DNA of 64,000 bases, from positions 1 through 64,000 of the forward strand of contig JAHLWZ010000791.1 in NCBI GenBank assembly GCA_020536535.1, given 5' to 3'. Shown in pieces: positions 46,925 through 57,327 of the stretch. Under the pieces are notes generated by a model. That model ran no database searches. It saw only the letters and a program-made list of their open reading frames with translations, and had not been told where the DNA came from. The translations under genes and the position numbers were made by a program. This DNA comes from Pelomyxa schiedti. Lineage: Eukaryota; Evosea; Pelobiontida; Pelomyxidae. Within the stretch, counting starts at the first letter, position 1, and each line of letters opens with the position of its first letter.

Positions 46925-48486
46925 ATGAGGGCTCGGCTTCATCTAATGTGGCTTTGGGTCAAGTCGCACAAGATGATTCTGTTCGTTTGCTTTATGGCAC
47001 TTCTCATGATAACACTTATGATTTCGATGATTGGCGGCGACGACGTGTCACGGAAAATCGAAATGTGCGAACTTACATTGACAACATTTAACAAGTTTAT
47101 GCGCACTCTCATTTACTGAAGTGGGCAGGCATAAGCGTTTGTATCGATACCAGGACAGCTACTTGAAGTACAACTTCAGTTCTTCACACTACAGAATCGC
47201 CATGATCTCCGATAGAGATTTGGCTTCCAAGACCGAAAATGGCTGGGAGAGTGCTTTGTTGTATGCAGACCTATACCGCGACCCATCTACGGGCAGATAT
47301 GCTCTAACGCTGCAACCACCTGTAAAGCCCCATTCACAGCAATACTGAAACAACTATTACCCTCTCTTTAAATTAATCCCCCTTTTTTGTTACAGACTTT
47401 CCTCACATGGCAAACAAACGAAGCTGGGAGGGGAATGGAATTATCTGAGCTTGTTGAATTTAATGGCCGGCTTCTTGCAGTTGATGATAGAACGGGAATT
47501 GGTGTGCGGTTCGCTATGTCTGACATATCCCCGCTGATATGGGCCAGTTATGGAAGTCGATACGGGAAAAGAAAAAGTTTATGCGGTGTATATACTCGCC
47601 GAGGGTAACGGAAAGTCTAGTAAAGGAATGAAATGTGAATGGGCAGCCGTCCGTGGTGATAAATTGTACATTGGCTCCATTGGCAAGGAATGGATAAATA
47701 AAAAAGGGGTATGAAACTTGCCTTTAACAACTGTAATTGAATTGTGACCGAGTAGGAAATTGTCAACTATACTCCAAATTGGGTCAAAGTCATAGATAGT
47801 GAAGGCCGACTCCACGCTGAGGACTGGACAAATGTATATACTGCAATGAGAGTGGCAACAGGCACAACCTTCCCAGGGTATGAAGAACACTTTAACCGTT
47901 TTACTAAATAATCTTAGATACATGGTGCACGAAGCTGCTACTTGGAACCCTGTGACAATGCGGTGGTATTTCCTCCCTAGAAGAGTAAGGACCTTCACAT
48001 ACCTCTTCTTCTTCTAAAACAACTTACACCAAGGCAAGCACAGAGGCATACGAAGAAGAGGCAGATGAAGATAGAGGAACCAATAAGCTCATCTCCTTTG
48101 TTTCAGAACTGGACCCCTCTTCTACAATGACTGTTACCACTGTTCCGGTTTCTAGTCTAACATTCTCCCAGCTTATGTGAAATAACCTCCTCACAGGGAC
48201 TAAATACTCAGCGGGGATTCTCATCTTTGAAATTTGTCCCTGGGCATGAAACGGAGATTGTTGCACTTAAAACTCAGGAATACCGGGGTCAAATAAGTTC
48301 TTGTATGTCAACACGTCTTTCAGCCTTTACAACTTTACACCCATTTTACCAGATCTCACTGTATTCAATCTTTATGGTCAAATCCTACTTGAAGATTCCC
48401 TTCTTGGTGACATCAAGTTTGTCTTGCTGTTGTCATATTCTCCCTATTAATTTCTCCCAAGGTTTGAAGGGGTGGAGTTCATATAG
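46925..48486 (+). CDS. apyrase / CANT1-type calcium-activated nucleotidase
   Basis: Ca2+-dependent nucleoside diphosphatase, in eukaryotes usually a Golgi/ER or secreted enzyme hydrolysing UDP, GDP or ADP. Start ATG 46925 gives a short basic N-terminus and one hydrophobic signal anchor (MILFVCFMALLMITLMI), so type II topology is likely. Successive exons contain YRIAMISDRDLASK, GRGMELSELVEFNGRLLAVD then DRTGI, KCEWAAVRGDKLYIGSIGKE, NPVTMRWYFLPRRAS, EEADEDRGTNKLISF and GFSSLKFVPGHETEIVALKT, in the order of the five-bladed apyrase fold. The last exon ends FEGVEFI before TAG 48484-48486, a typical family ending. Introns (near 47080-47118, 47350-47395, 47710-47757 and others) are inferred from frame. 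Confidence 0.92.
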
Positions 48487-48551
48487 ACCCCATCATTGCT
48501 CACACGGCGCCGTGTTCCGGGAAAGAAAAGACAACGTTTTTTCTTTTTGTG

Positions 48552-50507
48552 ATGATACAGCACATTTTTTGCGTAAGTCGAGTGATATGGGACATTGTAA
48601 TACCGAACGTGGCCGGTAATCGCGGCGCGACGCGAGCGCACTGCAGCCACCGCCACGCCCCCAGCCGGCCGCTCTCGTTCTCGTTCGCGCCGCTGGTGCC
48701 CGGCCGCAGCCTCGAGCGCAGCCTGGAGCTCCTGGAGCTCTCGGAGCCGTTCTTCCCGCTCGCGGCCAAGTCGTTCTCGCGGTGCTGCGGGGCCCTGGGC
48801 GGCCCGCTCAACGCCTTCGTGGCGTGCGCCGGCGTCGGGGCGCTGGGCGTGGCCAGGCACGCGGTGTCGGGCCACCAGTACCCCTCGCTGCCCGCGAGCA
48901 CCGGGGCGCTCAGGGACTCGCTCGCCTTTTCGTGCGCCAACGGGCACGCCGACTTCGCGCGGTGGGTGCTGTCGCTCCTCCCCGGGGGCGCAGCGAGCGA
49001 CTGCAGACCCATAACGTGGAACGACGCGATGGTGGCGGCGTGTTCAGGCGGCCACTTGCCCTGCGCCGTGATGGTCGCCGACGACGCCCTGTGCCGTTTC
49101 GGCTCCGACGTGTGCAGGGAGGGCGCCGCCGAGGCCCTATCGTCGTGCTGCAAGTGTGGCAATGACCTCGCGGTGCTCGAGTGCTCAAAGTGGATTGTGG
49201 GAAGGTTCGGTATCACCAGGGACGAGATCATCGCGCGCCAAGTTGGTGCGGACGCCCTTTCTCACGCCAGGGTGGAGGTCGCCGCGTGGCTCGAGGAGAA
49301 ATTCTCGATTGTGGGAAGCCTCACCCGGACTCAAATTGGGACTGTACTGTCCACGTGTGTGGCTTCTGAGAATGGATTGGAGGGTGCAAAGTGGATTAAT
49401 GAGCACTTGGAGTTGAAGGCTATGGATGCATTTGTATGCGATTTTTTTGTTCTGAGGACCTGCTTGAGGTATGGCGGCCTTGAAACTGCAAAATGGCTGT
49501 GTGTGAGGTTTCCTTCTCTGCGGCTTCAATACATTAGACATCCTAGCACCAAAGTAATAAGGTGGGTATGTGGGGGAGGCATGCTGGAAACCGTCAAGTG
49601 GTTCTGTGAAGAGTTCCAGATAGCTGAGGAATGTGTCCGGATGGCAAGAGCCTTGGAAAAGTCTTGCTCACACGGCCACTTAGGCTGTGCACAGTTTCTT
49701 GTCAACCGGTACAATTTAACTTCGGAAGATGCTATCGCCGACCAATCCGCCGCATTGCGCAAAGCATGTATGCACGGGCATTTTACTTGTGCTAAATGGC
49801 TCGCAGAACACTTCTCCATCACCAGTGATGATGCTGCTCAGTTCTACTACGAAGCCTTCCGAGAGGCTTGCGGCCATGGCTACTTAGATATTGCCCAATG
49901 GTTACACTTAAAGTTCTTTTCCGGTACCCAGTGGGTTGACCAAATTGTAACCAATCTTTGCACATGCCTGTGTTTTGTGGAAGACGCAGAATGTGCAATG
50001 AGGCTGGAGATAGACCGCTACTCACCATCAGTTTGTATTGGAGTTCCGCTAATAAGAGCGTGCAAGGAAGGGCATTTAAATACCCTCCAGTGGCTTTGGG
50101 ACACCTTCCTTAGTGTCTGTGAACAATCTACCAAGTGCCTTCTTAGCAAAGTATACCCCCATCTCCTTGTTGCCTCTTGCCTTGGCAACCAGATTGAATG
50201 CCTGGAGTGGACCATCCAGGCCTTACATTCACTCCAATCACCAGTTGATTACCGTCTGTTACTATCTTCCTGCTGCACTGGTGGCTCCCTAGCATGCCTG
50301 CAACACATCCACACCATTATGTATCCGAGTTGCAACCAGCTTCCTCCTACTGATTTGGTAATGGGATGTATATTCCGGGCCGGCAGAACCAAGAACATTT
50401 TTCTGGTGCAGTGGCTGAGGGACACATTTTCTGATGTAATCGAGGAGGACCTCATTGCTGACACCTTGTTGGAGCAAATTGCTGCCAGTAAAAAAGGAAC
50501 AACTTAA
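48552..50507 (+). CDS. degenerate ankyrin-like repeat protein
   Basis: A long open frame of about 650 residues. From about residue 100 it consists of ~35-40-residue units with the pattern (A)-C-x-H/G-G-H-x-x-x-A-x-W-L/F, followed by (F/Y)-x-I/L-T-x-(D/E)-D-A. Examples are CSHGHLGCAQFLVNRYNLTS and CMHGHFTCAKWLAEHFSITS. These look like ankyrin-type helix pairs; function is unknown and such proteins probably act as binding scaffolds. The 5' third (48610-49200) is strongly GC-rich, the rest ordinary. The first ~25 residues are not repeat-like, and the true start could be ATG 48588 or lie in an upstream exon. No intron is needed. Confidence 0.72.
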   Translation: MIQHIFCVSRVIWDIVIPNVAGNRGATRAHCSHRHAPSRPLSFSFAPLVPGRSLERSLELLELSEPFFPLAAKSFSRCCGALGGPLNAFVACAGVGALGVARHAVSGHQYPSLPASTGALRDSLAFSCANGHADFARWVLSLLPGGAASDCRPITWNDAMVAACSGGHLPCAVMVADDALCRFGSDVCREGAAEALSSCCKCGNDLAVLECSKWIVGRFGITRDEIIARQVGADALSHARVEVAAWLEEKFSIVGSLTRTQIGTVLSTCVASENGLEGAKWINEHLELKAMDAFVCDFFVLRTCLRYGGLETAKWLCVRFPSLRLQYIRHPSTKVIRWVCGGGMLETVKWFCEEFQIAEECVRMARALEKSCSHGHLGCAQFLVNRYNLTSEDAIADQSAALRKACMHGHFTCAKWLAEHFSITSDDAAQFYYEAFREACGHGYLDIAQWLHLKFFSGTQWVDQIVTNLCTCLCFVEDAECAMRLEIDRYSPSVCIGVPLIRACKEGHLNTLQWLWDTFLSVCEQSTKCLLSKVYPHLLVASCLGNQIECLEWTIQALHSLQSPVDYRLLLSSCCTGGSLACLQHIHTIMYPSCNQLPPTDLVMGCIFRAGRTKNIFLVQWLRDTFSDVIEEDLIADTLLEQIAASKKGTT

Positions 50508-50536
50508 AATAACAAACTGTTTTTCTCTTGCTGCTT

Positions 50537-53500
50537 TTACTCATTGCCATTTCGGGAACATAATTTTGTCACAAAGGTGTTGACATCGGGGCGAGAAGAG
50601 GTGTCAAAGCACGCGATGTCACTGAGGAATTTCTCACATTTCCTGATGGTGGTGAGTAAAATAAAAGGGACGCAAAACAAGGAACAACATAATGGCTTGT
50701 GTATCACCAGGGATATTCACAGAGGGATCAGGATTGTTAGGAAGTGCGTCGAGAGCTTTTTCAAATTGTTTACAGAGCTCACTGTTGGGAGATTGCCGGG
50801 GGAAAAACGAAGTTAGTGGTGGAGTGGAAATGTAGTAAAAGTGGTGATTACTAGAAGTCATCAGGGAAAAATTCAGCTATATTCATAGACTTGGAAAAGG
50901 AGCCGCAAGCCAAGCTTATAAGGGATATCAGTGCCTTTTGTATCTGTGAAGTCTCCCACACCGGTGGAGCGGGATCAGGGGAAATAGCACCTCTTACTTG
51001 CGCGACAAGTGCTTTGCAGGCTTGCTTTTCATTGGGTAAATTTCTTTAAGAATATTTTTGTGCATGGGATACTTCGAAAATGTCCACGAATATTTCGTGT
51101 GAAGTACATCCAACTGTTAACTGAGTTCAAGTTAGAAGTGGTGGTTATGGGAGTGATTACAGTAATCATTTTATCATAGTGCTGTAAGAATTTATCATAT
51201 CGGCCAATTTGCTGGAGGGCATTCAAGTACAATCGATTGATTGGTAAAGATACAATTACAGCTAAGGAAGTCTTTAGAATGCGGCACGTGAACAAGTTAA
51301 ATACATGGGGACTGTGTTTCAACTAAAGCCATCAAACGTTGGCCATTTTCAGGACCAGGTGCCATAAGAATGTCATTGAAGTACCTGTTTTGTGTTGGTT
51401 GAATACACATAGGAAGTTTTACTACTTGATGCATTTTATTTGCTCAAGTACAGCATTGGGTGTTTTGAGAACAGACTGAAGGTCCTCATTTTGACCTTCA
51501 GTAGTTTCAAAAATCGTCGGATACAAAAACATATGGGCAATTGCTGGAAAGTCCTCAAATCCAACACTACACAGCACTTGTGTATACTGAGGTCCAAGCA
51601 CGCAGACAGTATCAAGGTAATCATGAACTACAGAGAACTGGATCAGACGCTTCAGGAGATCACCCGTAATGTAGTTCTTCTCATGTTGTAGTTGAGCTAT
51701 AAGTTCACTGGTTCCTATCAGACATGGAAAAGGAAAAGGGAAAGTACAAATGATTTGAGGCCAACTCCTCGACGGATCCATGTTCCATTGCCAATTCCAA
51801 CTCTAGGGACAGCTTAAATTGCTTAATTTTAGATAACAGATCTGGTGCGACTGTCTGATAAAACTTTTGGTTTGTACCCAGAAATGGAATGCTCCATACC
51901 TTAGGTTCATATTTCTCACGGTACCTTGGAGGCATGTATCGTTTAAGTTGGGTTAAGAAGAACAGGATACAAAGAAAAAATAAAAATGCATAAAACTTAG
52001 TGGATATGAGTATTTTGATACATCTTCCATGAATTCTTCCTTGTTTGGCAAGGTTTCAAGCTAAAATCAATTAAAAACATAGACAAGAGCTAAGCCAGCG
52101 CACCGACACTGTCCACACAGGAATTTTTTTGGGGTAACATAGTTCAATTATGGACAAAGCTCTGTCATTCCTGGGTACGTCAACAAGAGGTACGAAAATT
52201 CACAATCATACTGGCCAGTTCTAGCAGTAGCGGTAGCTGTAGTGAAGGCGTGCTGGAAGGATTCAGTAAATTTTCTGAGATAAACAAATCGCTCCACTTC
52301 ACACATAGCAGATTTGTGGTCTGCCGACCTGTTTCAGTGAGATTGCGTTTTGTCTTCTGACCAGTGACAACATAACCTTGAAGCAACCAAGGAGGAAAGG
52401 AAGGGTTTCCCAAGGTGAAGAATGTCAATAAAGCCAGTGGTAGTCAGTCCTAGTATGCTACACAATGACCGTGGTAAGAAGTCCACTATATTCTGTGTGT
52501 AATGTGATATGAAAAAGGAAGTCCCTGTACCTTTCAGAATGGCGCTGGCAGATTCTCTTATGTCTGTGTCAGGCCCTCTGATCTCTGTTCTAAGTTCGTT
52601 GATTGTGTGGAGATAATGGTGTGGAGTTTCATAGAGACTCCATAAAATTACATCAGAGTCAGTCGAGCCACTGCACAAGAGTTCACAGTGTTGTTTGGAC
52701 CAAGAAATCTTTGGGTCTTAATTACTTGGAGGGTGTGGTACAAACATACTGATTGGACACTGTTGCAGTGCTGCTTCATGGATAAACTGGGTCTAGCAGC
52801 AAATCTCAAATCCCACACCTAGAGAGTTAAAAAAGAGATCTGATTCAGGGCAATACATTAACAACAGCGTCATTTCCTCCTGAGGCAACCCAAAACGGTA
52901 TATAAGGACTCCATGCTAGGGAACAAACACCATATGCATGTGCCCCTGGGATATGCTTAACCTGAGGAGTACGTTAGCTGGGGTGAGATGAGAAGTAGGA
53001 TTAACTGGACTTGACTGCCTTGTGTCAATATAAAAAAGGGACCCATCAGCGGTCCCCGCCATGAAATTGTTATCACGGCATGTCGAATCACAGGCACAAG
53101 ACAGAATTGTGTCATAAAGCTGTTATTACTAAATGAATATCTTCTGTGAATTTATTTCATTGTCGCTCACGTTATAAGCTTGGGGAGGTCCCTCTCGGGA
53201 TGAGTCCCAGGTACAAACAAGTCCACTTGAGGTAGCCAAAAATTTACTTGGATCTGCAGGGTAAATGCACACATTGTTCACTTGAGTGGAGGTTTCATTA
53301 AAGCGGCCTGTCTGAATCTTATATGCAGTGCTGTGCTTCTTACAGACACCAGAAGCAACAAGCTTTTTGTTTGTTGGGGTTGATTCTTAGTAAAAAAAAA
53401 AAAGAGATAGATAGATGCAGCTACCTCCCTTTCAGTTGGAAAACGGTATGTGTGAAGTAAGCGTGTATGTACATCATTTTTCATGTTGTAATAGTTGATG

Positions 53501-53962
53501 GTTGAACCAGTGGTACCCATTACAAGCATGGAACCAAAACTATCAAGGCTGCATACTCTACGTTGATTGCTCTCATGGGGGATTGAGTAATCTCGATCGA
53601 GCTTTAAGGAATACAGTTGAGTTTAGGTGTGGTATCAACAATATACCCACAGTGAGCTCTTTTTTGCGATGCACTGTGAAGGCATTGACAGTAGTCATAT
53701 CAGAGACAAACACATAATCTTTTGCCTGGTTTTTTTGTTAGTGGGCATTTGAAAGCCAATCATTAATCACATTAAATTGAGTTGCAGTAGCAGCAAGGCA
53801 GAGCCCAAGTTGTCTGTCACCCAATGGGGGTCTCTTTGGCAAAGAAATCAAAGCAGTTCTAGAACAAAAATTGGTCCACCAAATCAACAACTCCCAACAA
53901 AAACTTAGCCCATAACAACAGTACGCCACCTGGCCGCACGGTTGGCCTGTTCGTGCCTCCAT
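50537..53962 (-). CDS. WD40-repeat protein with helical C-terminal region
   Basis: Minus-strand multi-exon gene. The N-terminal half carries WD-type blades: DRQLGLCLAATATQFNVIND, DYVFVSDMTTVNAFTVHRKK, RRVCSLDSFGSMLVMGTTGS, CIYPADPSKFLATSSGLVCT ending WDSS, NFMAGTADGSLFYIDTRQSS, HAYGVCSLAWSPYIPFWVAS and DSDVILWSLYE. The C-terminal half (about 52050-50540) is helical and may form an alpha-solenoid: APDLLSKIKQFKLSLELELA, NYITGDLLKRLIQFSVVHDY and INRLYLNALQQIGRYDKFLQ. It ends CEKFLSDIACFDTSSRPDVN. A beta-propeller plus solenoid is typical of scaffold proteins in trafficking, transport or cilia complexes; I could not name the family. Splice sites, the first exon and the last junction are uncertain. 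Confidence 0.65.
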
Positions 53963-54342
53963 CTATCAAGCCCACTTTTCATCGCCGAAAAAACAAAGGT
54001 ATAGAATAGACCTTAGAATAGACTGGACGGCTGGTTAGGATTTGGGATAGAAACTGGCCCTGACGTAAAAACTAAACTTGACAGTTGCCTTGATCACTCT
54101 TTGTTTTTTTTTCCGTTCCGCGTCTAATTTCATTTTCGTACCACGCGAAGACACAGCGTCGCGCTCCGGTTAGTATCGCCTTTTTTGTATTGTCATTGGA
54201 TCTCTGTAGAGTTTTGTTTCGTTGTTATGTTGCGTTGTGGTTGAGCTCTCGCTTTTTTTTTCCCCCCAGCTGTGTTTTTTGTTCGTGTTTTTTTTTCCCC
54301 GAGCACGCAATAACCATACAAACATCAGCCACACCAACTCGG
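53963..54342. other. divergent promoter region of WD40 gene and RPS5
   Basis: A 380-bp spacer between head-to-head genes. The RPS5 side is pyrimidine-rich with several T runs (54090-54110, 54249-54258, 54288-54300) just before the ATG, reminiscent of TOP-type leaders of ribosomal protein genes. No other feature is seen. Confidence 0.45.
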
Positions 54343-55175
54343 ATGGCCACCCCTGAGCCCAAGCTCTTCCACAAGTGGACTTACGGAGATGTTGTCGTGA
54401 ACGACATCTCACTTGTTGACTACATCGCACTCAAACAGAAGGACAAGTTCGCTCAGTACTTGCCACACACTGCAGGACGCTACAACGTCAAGCGGTTCCG
54501 CAAAGCCCAGTGCCCAATTGCAGAGCGTCTTGTCAACGCACTCATGTTCCACGGCAGGAACAACGGCAAGAAGCTGCTTGCTGTTCGGTATTGCTTTTTC
54601 CCCTTACCTTTTTTCTGTTGCTCCTTCTAATCCAACCCAAACGTTATCCTGCACCACAAATACGATTAATTAATTGAAACCAAAAAAGAGTTATTAACAC
54701 TTATTTCTCTTTACAGTGTTGTGAAGCACGCTTTCGAGGTTATCCACCTCATGACAGACAAGAACCCACTCCAGATCTTGGTTGATGCCATTATTAACAG
54801 TTGCCCCCGTGAGGATTCCACCCGTGTGGGTACTGCTGGTGTTGTCAAGCGACAAGCAGTTGATGTTTCTCCTCTGCGCCGTGTGAATCAATCACTTTAC
54901 CTGCTCACAACTGGGGTATATTCCCTTTCAAAAACAAACACAACAAATACAAGCGGAACCACCCGAAATCACCAACCACAGTTCGCCCGCCTCCTTTTTA
55001 CCGTGGTACTAAGTTCTTTAAATAACCGCAGGCACGAAACGCATCCTTCCGCAACATCAAGACACTGTCCGAGTGCCTTGCCGATGAGATTATGAATGCC
55101 GCTAAGGGGTCATCTAACAGCTTTGCCATCAAGAAGAAGGACGAGATTGAGCGTGTTGCCAAGTCAAATCGTTAA
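54343..55175 (+). CDS. RPS5: 40S ribosomal protein S5 (uS7)
   Basis: Small-subunit head protein that binds 18S rRNA near the E site. Three exons, 54343-54587, 54717-54915 and 55032-55175, give about 195 residues, the usual length. Landmarks are [40 protein letters not shown] then [43 protein letters not shown], and the end of the protein, [20 protein letters not shown] followed by [11 protein letters not shown]. Both introns are GT..AG and longer (129 and 116 bp) than most others in the window. Strong, codon-biased composition fits high expression. Confidence 0.97.
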
Positions 55176-55277
55176 AAAAAGAAAAGGAAATTATCTCCAG
55201 CTGTTTCTTTTTTTTGTTTGGTTTTTCACGTGAATTGGGATTGAAGTATTTTTTTCGTTTTACGATGAGACATTTGC

Positions 55278-57071
55278 TCAGGCTTCTGGTACTAGGCCGC
55301 CAAGGATTCCATGGGAGTAATCATCATGCAATTGTTGTTTCTGTGGGTCACTGAGCTCAGCCCAAAAACTGACAAAAATCCTCAGTTCTTCAACAGAGGC
55401 TGTTATGGGCTGTTGTGTGTTTTGCGGTTGTGTGTTCTGCTGTGGTTGTTGCCGTAGTGAATCAATACGTTTCCACAGACTGGTAAATTCCTCTGAAAGT
55501 TGGTTGGCGAATCTGTCCCGGTTGTCATGTATAACACACGCACAATCATAGTCATTGGCTAGAATATTGCCCCATACTGATGATTGTGAGGAGCCGTTTA
55601 GTACATAGTAGTGTGGCGGAAGTTGTTTTCCCCCCTCTTCGGAGTGACGCTTGACAAGTACTCTGATTAGGAAGTCCGAGGTATGATTGAGGTGTTTTAT
55701 GTAGCCATTGAAGTTATAGATCAATCTTGCGAGAAGAAACAAGTTGGTATTCATTGGGTCTTCGCTCTCCACGCAGAGAAGCATATGGTACCTTGCGGGT
55801 TCTTTTACTGGGCCGTTGTTTCCGATTCTTCTGTACTTCCCCAAACCGTCTGTGTAAGTGTGAAAGCTTTCCAGCAGCCTCAATCTGTGAGCTTTGAACC
55901 ATTTCAGACACCCCGTCACTGTGGCTTGAAGGAGTTCTTGATACAAACGAGAAATATTCAAAGGAAATGGAAGACGCTGGTATGAATTCTCCATAGTGGG
56001 GAGTGGAAAATCGCGGCCTCTCTTTCTTGTCACTATGTCTAGTACTTGATCTTCCGTACCAACAGGGCATTGCTCTCGTCTCTCTGGATAGCCCTGAATA
56101 GGAGCCAACTGTTCAAGCCTCTCACAGTAGCCTTCTGGGCGATAGACAGGTGAACTTGGAGAATAAATTTTGGCCGTCTCAGCAGTAGCTGAACAGCAAG
56201 AAGACCCAGGCCTCGTCGGTGAAGAGAATCCCGGAAGAGTAGGACAACGGTTGCTCTCTGGAGATGACTGCGGAGAATTGTCATGCAGTGATGAATTGTC
56301 AAGAAGAAACTGCAGCGGTTGTTGCTGCAGGATAGCACCACATCCTCCTGAAGGTGAGGCTGGAAATCCCGAGAAGCAAGAAGAAGAAGCTTTGCTACCC
56401 CCATTGAGCCCCACAGGCGGAACCACCTGGGCCGGGCAATGCTGGCTCTCTTCAGTAATATCCACATCCTGGCGAGAATGCCGTGGGCAGGTACCAGCCA
56501 AAGTGCACGGCAGGCACCAAGTCACGCCCCCAGAAGTGAATGATAATGACGGCGAAGAAGAAGGCGGCGAGAACAAGCACCCGCCAACGCCATTGCTCTC
56601 CGGTGCAGTGCAAGCTGCAGCGGACGAGGACGAGGACGAGGACGTCGCGGGGTCATCTGATGTTGGAGAGGGCGTTGATGATGCTGAGGGCGGCGAATGC
56701 GGCTGTGATTGCAATTGTGGCGACAGCAGTCCCTGGGGGATGCCAATGACCATCAGCAGGGGTGCGCTGGCCTGGGCCCTGTGCCCGCTGGTGATGGGCC
56801 TGACATTCACAAACCCGATCTTGAGTTCTCCCTGAGGCTGAGACTGGGATTGGGACTGGGGCTGTGGTTGTGGCCACGTTCTGAGCCACTGGCGCCACCT
56901 GTCGTTGCCGCGAAGCTCGGGGACGGAAGCCCACTCGGCACCGTCGTCGGGCCTGAGAGGGCGTATGTCCCGAACTGAGCGGCGTGATGCCAACTGACGA
57001 AGCTGGAAGGGCGGTTGCTGGACCCACACTGGAGCATTGGACACGTAGATGCGAGAATTGGCCTGGCTCAT
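55278..57071 (-). CDS. 597-residue protein of unknown function with Gln/Ser/Pro-rich first half
   Basis: Uninterrupted frame from ATG 57071 to the stop at 55278. Residues 1 to about 340 are rich in Pro, Ser and Gln (alternating QPQPQSQSQ, poly-Ser) and probably disordered. Residues 350-560 look folded and include ISRLYQELLQATVTGCLKWF, LRLLESFHTYTDGLGKYRRI, EPARYHMLLCVESEDPMNTN and NGSSQSSVWGNILANDYDCA. A Gln-rich linker (PQQNTQPQNTQQP) and a short acidic end follow. I recognise no family; a regulatory or transcription-linked protein is possible but not shown. The next gene on the left, RPS5, converges with it at about 100 bp. Confidence 0.72.
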   Translation of the reverse strand: MSQANSRIYVSNAPVWVQQPPFQLRQLASRRSVRDIRPLRPDDGAEWASVPELRGNDRWRQWLRTWPQPQPQSQSQSQPQGELKIGFVNVRPITSGHRAQASAPLLMVIGIPQGLLSPQLQSQPHSPPSASSTPSPTSDDPATSSSSSSSAAACTAPESNGVGGCLFSPPSSSPSLSFTSGGVTWCLPCTLAGTCPRHSRQDVDITEESQHCPAQVVPPVGLNGGSKASSSCFSGFPASPSGGCGAILQQQPLQFLLDNSSLHDNSPQSSPESNRCPTLPGFSSPTRPGSSCCSATAETAKIYSPSSPVYRPEGYCERLEQLAPIQGYPERREQCPVGTEDQVLDIVTRKRGRDFPLPTMENSYQRLPFPLNISRLYQELLQATVTGCLKWFKAHRLRLLESFHTYTDGLGKYRRIGNNGPVKEPARYHMLLCVESEDPMNTNLFLLARLIYNFNGYIKHLNHTSDFLIRVLVKRHSEEGGKQLPPHYYVLNGSSQSSVWGNILANDYDCACVIHDNRDRFANQLSEEFTSLWKRIDSLRQQPQQNTQPQNTQQPITASVEELRIFVSFWAELSDPQKQQLHDDYSHGILGGLVPEA

Positions 57072-57327
57072 TTTTGTGGCTTTGGTGTTGTTTGTTAGTT
57101 TGGTGGTGTGTGTGCGTCGTAGTGGTGAAATATTATTAACTTGAAGGTTGTTGTATTGCGCTTTTCGTCACTTATCTTAGGGCCCAACTTGAGCCATTTT
57201 CGTTTCGACTTTCAGCAACGGTTGTAGCCCTCCAAGTTGCCACCACCAGCTTGATGAACGCACAATTGCGTTTTAGGAAGTTGATAAATGCCAAAAATGG
57301 TAAAAACATGGTTTTCTTTTTGTTGTG

